Below are positions 42,548 to 50,144 of a stretch of DNA of 64,000 nt, piece by piece. The notes under the pieces were generated by a model. The model was not told where the DNA came from, searched no databases, and worked only from the letters and a program-made list of their open reading frames with translations. The translations under genes and the position numbers were made by a program. Origin of the DNA: Modicisalibacter coralii (GTDB taxonomy: Bacteria > Pseudomonadota > Gammaproteobacteria > Pseudomonadales > Halomonadaceae); the NCBI RefSeq assembly GCF_004117855.1, contig NZ_QWBW01000009.1, positions 51,171-115,170 on the forward strand, given 5' to 3'. The stretch's first letter is position 1; every line of letters starts with the position of its first letter.

Positions 42548-42871
42548 TCATCCGGTGAACTCGACCTCGACGTGACCGGGCTTGGAGCGAGGTCGCGAGG
42601 GGCCAACGACGATACGAACCTCGCGGCCCAGACGAGCGAGGCAGTCGAGCATCTTGGCTTCGCTGATACCGCGGAATTGACCACGCAGCAGGCCGGAAAG
42701 CTTGGGCTGGGGGATGCCGACGATCTCGGCGGCCTTGGCCTGGGTAAGACGACGACGCTTGATGATCTCGGCGATCTTGGTGGCCAATTGGGCCTTGATC
42801 AGCATCTCGTCGGCGTCATTGCGACCGAGGTCGGCATAGACGTTGGTGCTGCCTTGTTCGATATCGATCAT
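42548..42871 (-). CDS. HigA-type XRE antitoxin
   Basis: A 107-residue protein with a helix-turn-helix at about residues 40-70 (LTQAKAAEIVGIPQPKLSGLL). It is the probable antitoxin and autorepressor of the pair. Its start overlaps the stop of the upstream toxin gene by 4 bases, giving toxin-first order as in higBA systems. It is retained intact in an otherwise decayed element. Confidence 0.88.
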   Translation of the reverse strand: MIDIEQGSTNVYADLGRNDADEMLIKAQLATKIAEIIKRRRLTQAKAAEIVGIPQPKLSGLLRGQFRGISEAKMLDCLARLGREVRIVVGPSRPRSKPGHVEVEFTG

Positions 42872-43236
42872 GACGAGGAACCTCTCAGGTGCTGTTCGAC
42901 GGCCTTGAGCCGATCGCGGATCTTGTCCAGGTCAGGCTTGGGAGTGGCTATCCCGCTGCTGGACTTCTTCTGAAAGCAGTGAAGGACGTAGACGGCACCC
43001 TGGAACTTAACCGTGTAAACGGCGCGATAGGTGTCGCCCTGATAGTCTTCGACTACTTCGAGGACGCCAGCAGAACCGAAACCCTTGAGGGGCTTGGTCT
43101 GGCTGTGCTTTTTGCCGATTTGCGCCTGGTGGAGCGCGTAGCCGAAGACATCCTGAACGTCTTCAGGCATGGTCAGCAGATCTTTCTTGCTGCTGGCGAC
43201 CCAGTAGAGCGGTTTGATGGCGTCCTCCAAATCCAT
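42868..43236 (-). CDS. RelE/HigB-type toxin (phage Gp49-like, DUF891)
   Basis: A 122-residue protein. Features are LYWVASSKKDLLTMPEDVQDVFGYAL near the start, KPLKGFGSAGVLEVVEDYQGDTYRAVYTV and VLHCFQKKSSSG. These match the Gp49-like branch of RelE/ParE toxins, many of which are mRNA interferases. ATG at 43236 lies next to a palindrome that is probably the antitoxin operator. It is first in the operon. Toxicity is inferred from family. Confidence 0.88.
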   Translation of the reverse strand: MDLEDAIKPLYWVASSKKDLLTMPEDVQDVFGYALHQAQIGKKHSQTKPLKGFGSAGVLEVVEDYQGDTYRAVYTVKFQGAVYVLHCFQKKSSSGIATPKPDLDKIRDRLKAVEQHLRGSSS

Positions 43237-43246
43237 GGTGGTATTT

Positions 43247-43264
43247 TATACCTAAAGAGGTATA
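43247..43264. promoter_or_regulatory. Operator palindrome of the toxin-antitoxin operon
   Basis: Perfect inverted repeat TATACCT-AAAG-AGGTATA starting 10 bases upstream of the toxin ATG, in an AT-rich patch that can also supply a -10 box. The adjacent GGTAT/ATACC adds an overlapping second dyad. Probably the antitoxin binding site. Confidence 0.6.
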
Positions 43265-43399
43265 AAGGCAATGCAGGGGGGACGTGGCCATATTGTGTCC
43301 ACGCCCAAGCCCGACAAAGGCGCTTGAAGGCGAAGTTAAACGCTATAAGTCGCTGATTTTTCAAAGTATAGATTGGCAAAGGCTGGTTCGGATACCCTG

Positions 43400-43453
43400 C
43401 AAAATCCGCCGCTGGAGACAGTGTGTCGGTTCGAGTCCGACCGCCGGCACCAC
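43400..43453 (+). repeat. Right attachment repeat (tRNA-Leu 3' fragment)
   Basis: Exact copy of 42015-42068: the 3' half of tRNA-Leu without its 5' half, so not a functional tRNA. Confidence 0.9.
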
Positions 43454-43459
43454 TTGGAA

Positions 43460-43492
43460 AACAGTCGCTTACGGGCGGCTGTTGGTGTTTTT
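43460..43492 (+). terminator. Terminator next to the right repeat, probably the original tRNA-Leu terminator
   Basis: AACAGTCGC pairs with GCGGCTGTT (one G-U pair) over a 6-base loop, followed by GGTGTTTTT. Its place right after the tRNA 3' fragment suggests it ended the tRNA transcript before the element inserted. Confidence 0.7.
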
Positions 43493-43685
43493 ACCCTTCC
43501 TTCTTCGGCATTGGGTCGCAGAAAGCGACAGAATAGGTCCGACAGTCGGCCATCGGTGCGTCGTGTAATGGCGTGATCGGGCGCCCCGGTCGTACCTCTC
43601 CGCAAAATCCGCAAGACTGTTCATCAAGCTGTCACCTCGCCTTGTCAGGATGTGCCCGCCACACCCAGGCAGGAGGCCACTTTTC
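43493..43685. other. Gap between element and zinc-ribbon gene
   Basis: No gene or structure that I can support, other than the ribosome binding site AGGAGG at 43672-43677 for the following gene. Confidence 0.4.
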
Positions 43686-43952
43686 ATGTTGAACCGTTCG
43701 AGACGTGTCGATTGCCCTGCATGCCAGGGCAGCAATTTCTGGAAGGGCGACCCCGGCCCCGCGGATGTCTTGCACTGCCGCCATTGCCGGGCTTTCATCA
43801 CCACCTACGACGACTATATTCACGATCGCATCCGTCGGGAGGCGGCGGCCACGCTGGCGGCGTTCGTCGGGGCGCGTACCGACGACGAACTGGCCCGGGT
43901 CGAAGCGCTGCTGCCCCGCTCGGGGGCGCGGCGGCAGACGCGGGCGGCTTGA
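43686..43952 (+). CDS. Small zinc-ribbon protein of unknown function
   Basis: An 88-residue protein with two cysteine pairs, VDCPACQG and LHCRHCRAF, 18 residues apart, forming a likely zinc ribbon in the first third. The remainder is helical and Arg/Ala-rich. ATG at 43686 is supported by AGGAGG 8 bases upstream; a GTG 12 codons earlier has no such site. GC3 is high, like the host chromosome, so it is not part of the integrated element. I do not recognise a named family. Confidence 0.7.
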   Translation: MLNRSRRVDCPACQGSNFWKGDPGPADVLHCRHCRAFITTYDDYIHDRIRREAAATLAAFVGARTDDELARVEALLPRSGARRQTRAA

Positions 43953-43981
43953 GGCCCAGGAGGGTGTCTCGGGCAATGATA

Positions 43982-44054
43982 GGTCACGTTAATTAATCAT
44001 AAGTTATGTAATAGCTTTAATTTGATAAAAAACTGTACTAAGTTAACTGTGACC
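43982..44054. promoter_or_regulatory. AT-rich element with dyad ends
   Basis: A 73-base, strikingly AT-rich stretch in a GC-rich chromosome. It begins GGTCACGTTAA and ends TTAACTGTGACC, an inverted repeat with one extra base. It immediately precedes the candidate regulatory RNA and probably carries its promoter and activator sites; weak -10 candidates are TACTAA and TAAGTT near 44036-44044. Confidence 0.5.
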
Positions 44055-44222
44055 TCGCCGATCAGGGAGTGATCGCGCAGGCAAGGAGGCTCGGGCCAGG
44101 ACGGCCCACGGTGGGCAAGGAAGGCAGCTTTCGACAGGATGTCGTGATTCGCCAGGGAGCCCGCAAGACCGACATGTTAGTGCCTCGAGCGCCCCATCCT
44201 GCCGGATGGGGCGCTTTGTCGT
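44048..44222 (+). ncRNA. Candidate CsrA/RsmA-sequestering small RNA
   Basis: An approximately 175-base gene-free transcript candidate with repeated GGA motifs shown in stem-loops. CGATCA-GGGAG-TGATCG is at 44059-44075, GGGCC-AGGAC-GGCCC at 44093-44107 and CGACA-GGA-TGTCG at 44132-44144. AAGGAGG (44083-44089), AAGGAAGG (44117-44124) and AGGGAG (44154-44159) lie in between. It ends in a 12-base terminator hairpin. GGA in loops is the CsrA/RsmA recognition pattern and this layout is that of RsmY/RsmZ/CsrB-type RNAs. The 5' end is inferred. Confidence 0.55.
44188..44219 (+). terminator. Terminator of the candidate small RNA
   Basis: Perfect 12-base stem AGCGCCCCATCC/GGATGGGGCGCT with loop TGCC, followed by a short TTTGT tract. 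No protein gene ends here on this strand. Confidence 0.7.
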
Positions 44223-44496
44223 TGGGGCCTCCCGAATGACAGCAATGTCTCTCCCGCTGGTGCCGGCAAGTGTGGCTGCCCAATGGCGGGCGGTCTGTCC
44301 TCTTGAACCCGGGTCTTCCGAGCGATACCCCTCGCCCTGAGGCATAGCTATTGCCTTGTTTTTACGGGTAAATGCTCGGAAGCATCTCGAACGGCGTTCT
44401 ACATGAATAAACTCGAATAAATGTCATCAGTTCGCCGGATTGCCGCTGGCTGCGAGGCGTAGAATGGCTCTCGCTGCATCCCAGCATCCCTGTTTG
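44223..44496. other. Gap with no supported gene
   Basis: No coding region that I can support. A weak hairpin (AGGCA/TGCCT at about 44340-44357) is followed by TTGTTTTT. An AT-rich patch at 44340-44425 could hold a promoter. Confidence 0.4.
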
Positions 44497-44523
44497 ACCG
44501 GCGCTTCCAGCGCCGGTTTTTTT
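44497..44523 (+). terminator. Strong orphan rho-independent terminator
   Basis: ACCGGCGC pairs with GCGCCGGT over a 5-base loop and runs into seven T residues. It lies upstream of the lysE-type promoter, and no annotated gene ends here, implying a short upstream transcript. Confidence 0.85.
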
Positions 44524-44642
44524 ACGTATGGCGCCTGGTTTCCCGACCTTGCCCGATCGGGGGCTGGGTTCGTACTCTGCCGCCTTCGCCGGTCATCGCA
44601 CGATCCACACCGAAAACTCGCCTTTGGTCCAATCCCGCTCTG

Positions 44643-44671
44643 CTGACTCAGCGGGTGGTGAGGCTTATCAT
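44643..44671 (+). promoter_or_regulatory. Possible promoter of the LysE-family gene
   Basis: -35 CTGACT, 17-base spacer, -10 TATCAT. This predicts a leader of about 70 bases before the ATG at 44748. Confidence 0.45.
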
Positions 44672-44747
44672 CGTTTCTACGACAACGAGGCCTTCTCGAG
44701 CCGGCGGTAGCCGGCCTCGCCCCATCGCCCCCTACAAGGAGAGAATC

Positions 44748-45362
44748 ATGCCCCTCACGCTTTGGCTTTCGCTGGCCGCAGTTTGCGCGATGGGGGCCAT
44801 GTCGCCGGGACCGAGCCTGGCGATGGTCCTGCGCCACACCCTGGGGGGTGGCCGCGCGCCCGGGGTGGTCGCCGGGGTCAGCCATGCGCTGGGGGTGGGG
44901 CTCTACGCCCTGCTCACCGTCTGGGGGTTGGGCGCGGTGATCGCCCACCAGCCGACGTTGTTCCGGTTGATCAGTTGGGTGGGGGCGGCCTATCTGGCCT
45001 GGCTGGGCATCAAGGCGCTGCAGGCCGGGCGCGGCGGTGCGCTGGAGGCGCGCGGCGTGGCCACCGACCCCGCCCAGGCGGCCCGCGACGGTGTGCTGGT
45101 GGCACTGGGCAATCCCAAGCTGATCCTGTTCTTCGTCGCGCTGCTCAGCCAGTTCGTGAGCGACGACATGGGCTGGGGCGCCAAGGCGCTGATCGTGGCC
45201 ACGGCGACGCTGATCGACGGCGTGTGGTACGTGCTGGTGGCGGTGGCGCTGTCACATTCCGCCGTGCTGCCCTGGTTGCAGGCACGGGCGCACTGGATCA
45301 ATCGTATCACCGGCTGCCTGTTGCTGGCCCTGGCGCTGCGAGTGGCGATTGGCTTTCATTGA
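44748..45362 (+). CDS. LysE/RhtB-family amino-acid exporter
   Basis: A 204-residue inner-membrane protein with about six TM helices. The family N-terminal signature is visible in AMSPGPSLAMVLRHTLGGGR, as is the conserved LGNPKLILFFVALLSQF. Such proteins export amino acids or derivatives; the substrate cannot be told from sequence. ATG at 44748 has AAGGAGAG upstream. It stands alone, convergent with the aidB-type gene. Confidence 0.9.
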   Translation: MPLTLWLSLAAVCAMGAMSPGPSLAMVLRHTLGGGRAPGVVAGVSHALGVGLYALLTVWGLGAVIAHQPTLFRLISWVGAAYLAWLGIKALQAGRGGALEARGVATDPAQAARDGVLVALGNPKLILFFVALLSQFVSDDMGWGAKALIVATATLIDGVWYVLVAVALSHSAVLPWLQARAHWINRITGCLLLALALRVAIGFH

Positions 45363-45397
45363 GCCCGCGAGCGTGCTGAGTTCGCCGTGCTCTGGGC

Positions 45398-47044
45398 TCA
45401 GGGCTCGATACGGGCAAGGATGGCGTCGAGCGGAGCGTCCAGCGGCAGCACGCCGTAGACCGGGCTCACACCGTCGCCCAGCCGGCTGCGGCAGAAGGTC
45501 TCGGCGATCGCGTTGGGGGCGTGTCGCAGCAGCAACGAGGCCTGCAGGCACTGGGCCATGCGCTGGGTCAGCCAGCGGGCGTTGGCCTCGAGCGCGTCCT
45601 GGGGCTCGCCCAGCGCCCGCTCGAGCTGGTCGACGGCACGATCGTAGTCGCTCGACACGCCGCGAGCGGCCGCGTATTCCTCGCGTAGCACGTCGACGCA
45701 TTCCGGATGGCGACCCATCGCCCGCAGCACATCCAGGCAGATCACATTGCCGGAGCCTTCCCAGATCGAGTTGACCGGCGCTTCGCGATACAGCCGCGCC
45801 AGCGGCGACTCCTCGACATAGCCGATGCCGCCGAGGCACTCCATGGCCTCGGCCATGAAACCGGGGCCGCGCTTGTTGTGCCAGTACTTGCCGAGCGCCG
45901 GCACCAGGCGGGCGAGCAACTGCTCGCGTTCGTCGGTGGCGGCGTCGAAGGCGCGTGCGGCGCGCATCACCAGCGCCAGGCTGGCTTCGGTCTCGAGCGC
46001 CAGGTCGGCGATCACGCGCCGCATCAGCGGTTGCTCGCCGAGCGGCTTGTCGAAGGCGTGGCGCTGGCGGACGTGGCTCCAGGCCTCGAGCAGTGCCTGG
46101 CGCATCATGCCGGCGGGGGCGGTGGCGGCATCGAGCCGGGTCTGCTGAACCATGCCGAGGATCGTCGCCACGCCGCGGTCGGGCTCGCCGATCGGCTCGG
46201 CCCAGGCGCCGCGGTATTCGATCTCGGCCGAGGCGTTGGCGCGGTTGCCGCATTTGTCCTTGAGACGCTGGATCTCGATGGCGTTGCGCTCGCCGTCGGG
46301 GGTGAAGCGCGGCACCAGAAAGCAGCCCAGCCCCTCGTCGGTCTGGGCCAGGGTGAGGAAGGCATCCGACATCGGTGCACTGCAGAACCACTTGTGGCCG
46401 GTCAGGCGATAGCCGTCGCCGTCGTTTTCGGCACGCGTCGAATTGGCGCGGACGTCGCTGCCGCCCTGTTTCTCGGTCATCGCCATGCCCAGCGTCACGG
46501 CGGGTTTCTCCCAGGCGGGGACGGCGCGTTCGTCGTAGTCCCAGGCCATCAGCCGGGCGTGCCATTCGTCGTAGATACGCGGCTCGCGGCGCAGCGCCGG
46601 GACGGCCGCATGGGTCATGGTCACCGGGCAACAGAAGCCGGGTTCGGCCTGGGTCAGCAGATAGAGGCCGGCGGTGTGTGCCTGCTGGCCGCCGTGGTGT
46701 TCTTCCTCCCAGGCCACGGCGTGCCAACCGTTGTCGAAGGCCAGATGCATCAGCTGGTGGTAGGCGGGGTGGTAGGCCACCTCGTCGAGACGACGGCCGT
46801 GACGGTCGAACAGCTTGAGTTCCGGCGGGTGGCGGTTGGCCGTCTCGCCCAGCGCCTGGACCTGGCGGCTGCCCACCGCCGCGCCCAGCGGGGCCAGACG
46901 CCGTGCCACCCAGTCCGGCGCTTCGCGGGCCAGCGCTTCCCGCAGCGGCTGGTCGAGGGCGAGCAGGTCACGATCGCCGGGCGGGGCGGGCTGGTTGTCT
47001 ACCCGGTGGGTGGCGAGCTGGCGGCGAGGGGCGCGATCGGACAT
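45398..47044 (-). CDS. aidB: AidB-like acyl-CoA dehydrogenase family protein
   Basis: A 548-residue flavoprotein of the acyl-CoA dehydrogenase superfamily. The FAD/substrate motifs are MAMTEKQGGSDVRANSTRA, HKWFCSAPMSDAFL and the C-terminal YREAPVNSIWEGSGNVICLDVLRAMGR. Length and these stretches match E. coli AidB, which binds DNA and is induced in the adaptive response to alkylation. ATG at 47044 matches the family start; the 55-residue extension upstream is rejected. It is divergent from the NUDIX gene. Confidence 0.9.
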   Translation of the reverse strand: MSDRAPRRQLATHRVDNQPAPPGDRDLLALDQPLREALAREAPDWVARRLAPLGAAVGSRQVQALGETANRHPPELKLFDRHGRRLDEVAYHPAYHQLMHLAFDNGWHAVAWEEEHHGGQQAHTAGLYLLTQAEPGFCCPVTMTHAAVPALRREPRIYDEWHARLMAWDYDERAVPAWEKPAVTLGMAMTEKQGGSDVRANSTRAENDGDGYRLTGHKWFCSAPMSDAFLTLAQTDEGLGCFLVPRFTPDGERNAIEIQRLKDKCGNRANASAEIEYRGAWAEPIGEPDRGVATILGMVQQTRLDAATAPAGMMRQALLEAWSHVRQRHAFDKPLGEQPLMRRVIADLALETEASLALVMRAARAFDAATDEREQLLARLVPALGKYWHNKRGPGFMAEAMECLGGIGYVEESPLARLYREAPVNSIWEGSGNVICLDVLRAMGRHPECVDVLREEYAAARGVSSDYDRAVDQLERALGEPQDALEANARWLTQRMAQCLQASLLLRHAPNAIAETFCRSRLGDGVSPVYGVLPLDAPLDAILARIEP

Positions 47045-47200
47045 GGCAGAGGGCTCCGCAGTCGAGCAAGGGAAGGCCTTTGCATCGAGCATGGGCCGCG
47101 CGCGGACGGGGGTCAATCTCGCCGTCGGGGGCTCGCCGGGACTGGGAGGGTCGCGGCGCCTCTGGCATGCTGGGCGTTTCACCGCGACCGCGAGGCCAGC

Positions 47201-47728
47201 ATGCCGCAAGCAGCGCCCTCCATCGACCTGGCCAACGTCAAGGCCGAGCGGGTCCAGCTCGTCGATGCCCGCAACCGCCCCTGCGGAAGCGCCCCGCGGC
47301 GGACGATGCGCCGGCTTTCATGCTGGCATCGCGCCACCTACGTGTTCGTGCGCGATTCCCGCGGGGCGCTCTGTGTCCAGCAGCGCACGCCGACCAAGGA
47401 GGTCTACCCCGGCTATCACGACCTGGCTGCCGGCGGGGTGGTGGGCGCCGGCGAGGCGGTCCACGTCTCGGCGCGGCGCGAACTGGCCGAGGAACTGGGC
47501 GTCGAGGGGGCCCGGCTGCGCTGGTGCCTGGATTTCGTCTTTCGGGACGCCGCCAACCGGGTTCATGGCAGTGTCTTCCTGACCGACTACGATGGGCCGC
47601 TGCGGCTGCAGGCCGAGGAAGTGGCCGGTGCCGAGTGGCTGGCCCCCGATGCGGCCCTGGCCCTGGAAACCTCCACCCCCGACAGCCGCCGGGCGCTGGA
47701 ACTGCTGCGCCAGCGCGGTTTTCTGTGA
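47201..47728 (+). CDS. NUDIX hydrolase (YfcD-like)
   Basis: A 175-residue hydrolase with a complete Nudix box, GGVVGAGEAVHVSARRELAEELGV, near residues 78-101. VQLVDARNRPCGSAPR near the start resembles the YfcD/IDI-like branch. The substrate is unknown. ATG at 47201 is supported by in-frame conservation of this start, though its Shine-Dalgarno is weak. Confidence 0.88.
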   Translation: MPQAAPSIDLANVKAERVQLVDARNRPCGSAPRRTMRRLSCWHRATYVFVRDSRGALCVQQRTPTKEVYPGYHDLAAGGVVGAGEAVHVSARRELAEELGVEGARLRWCLDFVFRDAANRVHGSVFLTDYDGPLRLQAEEVAGAEWLAPDAALALETSTPDSRRALELLRQRGFL

Positions 47729-47864
47729 AAGCCGGCACGGCGGGACGGCGATGGCCGGGGCAACTATCCTTGAAGATGGCCTCGACGGATCGTGAGCCGC
47801 GCATTGCTGGCAGGCCATGGCCAGACATGGCATCTTCTCCGTTCAGCGAAGCGAATGGCGGGCT

Positions 47865-48359
47865 ATGCAGATCTACACGCAAGATTGTCGGACCCAGAGC
47901 GGCGAGCCCTTCAACCTGCGCGCCCTGCGCGGTCAGGTGCTGCTGATGGTCAACGTCGCCAGTCGCTGTGGCTACACCCCCCAACTGGCCGAACTCGAAC
48001 GGCTCTATCGCCGTTATCGCGACAGGGGGTTCACGATACTGGCCTTTCCCTGCAATCAGTTCGCCCGCCAGTCGCCGGAGTCGGCGCGCCTGTTCGGGGA
48101 TTTCTGCGAGCGCGAGTACGGGGTGACCTTTCCGGTCATGGAGAAGGTGCGCGTCAACGGTAGCGATGCCCATCCACTGTTCGTGCTGCTGCGCCGCCAG
48201 GCGCCCGGCGTGCTGGGCAGCACCCCGATCAAGTGGAACTTCACCAAGTTCCTGGTGGGACGCGACGGTCAGGTGATCCGCCGCTTCTCGCCGCGCACGC
48301 GAACGGCGCGCATCGTCCCGGAGCTCGAAAAGGCCCTGGACACGCCTTTCTCGGCCTGA
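47865..48359 (+). CDS. Glutathione peroxidase family protein
   Basis: A 164-residue thiol peroxidase. The peroxidatic cysteine is in NVASRCGYTPQ, the family motif FPCNQFARQ follows, and KWNFTKFLV contains the conserved Trp and Asn. The Cys replaces selenocysteine, as usual in bacteria. It reduces peroxides with thioredoxin or glutathione. ATG at 47865 aligns with family starts. Confidence 0.92.
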   Translation: MQIYTQDCRTQSGEPFNLRALRGQVLLMVNVASRCGYTPQLAELERLYRRYRDRGFTILAFPCNQFARQSPESARLFGDFCEREYGVTFPVMEKVRVNGSDAHPLFVLLRRQAPGVLGSTPIKWNFTKFLVGRDGQVIRRFSPRTRTARIVPELEKALDTPFSA

Positions 48360-48363
48360 GCCG

Positions 48364-48759
48364 TCAGCGCGGCGGCGTCTCGCCGCGGGCTACCATCAGG
48401 CGTGTCATCAGGGTGTTCCAGCGCGGCCGGGTGACCATCGTCGTCAGCCCCGAGAACAGCGTCCAGAATCCCTTGCGCCAGCCACGGAGGCGGCGGTTGT
48501 GGGCGACCAGCTGACGCATCAGCCGGTAATCGTTGAAATCCCGCCAGTTGTCGGCCACCGACATCTGGTAGCGGGTCAGCACCGGGGCCAGTTCCAGGCG
48601 AAAGACCCATTCCAGTTGCTCGAGACTCAGTTCGTGGCGCTCGATCACCGCGACCATGCGGGCGTAGTCGGTCTCGCGGGGCTCGCGTTCCAGCCACAAC
48701 GGCGCCAGGGCGAGCCACAGATCGCCGCGTTCGTCGACCAGGGTCTGGGCGTCCTTCAC
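48364..48759 (-). CDS. Conserved hypothetical protein
   Basis: A 131-residue soluble protein beginning MKDAQTLVDERGDLWLALAPLWLERE. It is helical, rich in Trp and Arg, with no signal peptide, TM helix or named motif. The start is GTG at 48759, because GGAG lies 8 bases upstream; a GTG two codons earlier is too close to it. It is convergent with the glutathione peroxidase gene (4 bases apart) and divergent from fabV. Function unknown. Confidence 0.65.
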   Translation of the reverse strand: MKDAQTLVDERGDLWLALAPLWLEREPRETDYARMVAVIERHELSLEQLEWVFRLELAPVLTRYQMSVADNWRDFNDYRLMRQLVAHNRRLRGWRKGFWTLFSGLTTMVTRPRWNTLMTRLMVARGETPPR

Positions 48760-48926
48760 AGTCACTCTCCTCGGCTCGGCGGGGTGTCGGCGATTGTCGC
48801 ACAGCCTCCCGTTCGGCGCAGAGCGGACAGTCCCGCATCTAACCGCTAGAATAGCCGCATCAGTCGCCCCGCTCGTAGCGCGTGGCGCCCAAGGCAAGGA
48901 AAGTCTCAGGAAAGTCGAGGTCTGAC

Positions 48927-50135
48927 GTGATCATCAAACCCAAGGTTCGCGGTTTCATCTGCACCACCACCCATCCCACCGGCTGCGCGATGAACGTGCT
49001 CGAGCAGATCAATGCGACCCGCCAGGCGATCGGCGAGCGCGATGCTGGCGACAGTGGGCCGAAGAAGGTGCTGGTGATCGGCGCCTCCAGCGGTTACGGC
49101 CTGGCCGCGCGGATCACCGCCGCCTTCGGTTATGGCGCGAGCACCCTGGGGGTGTTCTTCGAGAAGCCGGGGACCGAGAAGAAACCGGGCACCGCCGGCT
49201 GGTACAACGCCGCGGCCTTCGATCGCTACGCCAAGGAGGAAGGGCTCTACAGCAAGGCGATCAACGGTGATGCCTTCGCCCACGAAACCCGCCAACAGGC
49301 GATCGAGACGATCAAGCAGGACCTCGGCGAGGTCGACCTGGTGATCTACTCGCTGGCCTCGCCGGTGCGCAAGCTGCCCGACAGCGGCGACATCAAGCGT
49401 TCCGCGCTCAAGCCGATCGGCGAGACCTACCGTGCCACCGCCATCGACACCAACAAGGACGCGATCATCGAGGCCGAGGTCGAACCGGCGACCCAGCAGG
49501 AGATCGACGACACCATCCAGGTGATGGGGGGCGAGGACTGGGAACTGTGGATCGACGCCCTCGACGAGGCGGGTGTGCTGGCCGACGGCGCGCGCAGCGT
49601 GGCCTTCAGCTACATCGGTACCGAGATCACCTGGCCGATCTACTGGCACGGGGCGCTGGGCAAGGCCAAGGAGGATCTCGACCGCGCCGCCGGCGAGATC
49701 GACGCGCGCCTGGCCGAGAAGGGCGGCAGCGCCAATGTCGCGGTGCTCAAGTCGGTGGTCACCCAGGCCAGTGCGGCGATCCCGGTGATGCCGCTGTACA
49801 TCGCCATGGTCTACAAGGTGATGAAGGAGCAGGGCCTGCACGAGGGCACCATCGATCAGCTCAACCGGCTGTTCCGCGATCGGCTCTACGCGGGCGAGGC
49901 GCCCGAGACCGACGACGCCGGGCGTCTGCGTCTCGACGACTGGGAGTTGCGCGACGACGTCCAGCAGGCCTGCAAGGACCTGTGGCCGACCGTGACCACC
50001 GAGAACCTGTTCGAGGTCACCGACTACGCCGGCTACAAGCACGAGTTCCTCAAGCTGTTCGGCTTCGGCCGCGATGACGTCGATTACGACGCCGAGGTCG
50101 ACCCGGTCGTCGCGTTCGACGTCATCCAGCTCTGA
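48927..50135 (+). CDS. fabV: Trans-2-enoyl-ACP (CoA) reductase FabV
   Basis: A 402-residue SDR-superfamily enoyl reductase completing the fatty-acid elongation cycle; FabV is typically triclosan-tolerant. Signatures are [13 protein letters not shown] at the start, [16 protein letters not shown] and the active-site [23 protein letters not shown] with the Y-x8-K pair. The start codon is GTG at 48927, fixed by the conserved [10 protein letters not shown]. It is followed 9 bases later by a lipoprotein gene. Confidence 0.95.
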   Translation: MIIKPKVRGFICTTTHPTGCAMNVLEQINATRQAIGERDAGDSGPKKVLVIGASSGYGLAARITAAFGYGASTLGVFFEKPGTEKKPGTAGWYNAAAFDRYAKEEGLYSKAINGDAFAHETRQQAIETIKQDLGEVDLVIYSLASPVRKLPDSGDIKRSALKPIGETYRATAIDTNKDAIIEAEVEPATQQEIDDTIQVMGGEDWELWIDALDEAGVLADGARSVAFSYIGTEITWPIYWHGALGKAKEDLDRAAGEIDARLAEKGGSANVAVLKSVVTQASAAIPVMPLYIAMVYKVMKEQGLHEGTIDQLNRLFRDRLYAGEAPETDDAGRLRLDDWELRDDVQQACKDLWPTVTTENLFEVTDYAGYKHEFLKLFGFGRDDVDYDAEVDPVVAFDVIQL

Positions 50136-50144
50136 GGCGCCGCG

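Larger units (their letters stand above)
42015..43453. mobile_element. Decayed integrative element in tRNA-Leu
   Basis: A 1.4-kb segment bounded by 54-base perfect direct repeats of the tRNA-Leu 3' portion (42015-42068 and 43400-43453). It holds a frameshifted integrase remnant next to the intact tRNA and a toxin-antitoxin pair, with lower G+C than the surroundings. The intact tRNA end is at the left. It looks like the shrunken remains of an island inserted by a tyrosine recombinase. Confidence 0.85.

Noticed and set aside
43336-43614. Minus-strand open frame containing WCRRSDSNRHTVSSGG
   Set aside because: It is the antisense of the tRNA-Leu fragment; such peptides are well-known annotation artefacts of tRNA 3' ends.
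44043-44345. Minus-strand open frame across the candidate RNA
   Set aside because: No ribosome binding site, low-complexity composition, and it conflicts with the stem-loop structure.
45707-47728. 673-codon plus-strand open frame
   Set aside because: Only its last 176 codons (the NUDIX gene) are real; the rest is antisense to aidB.
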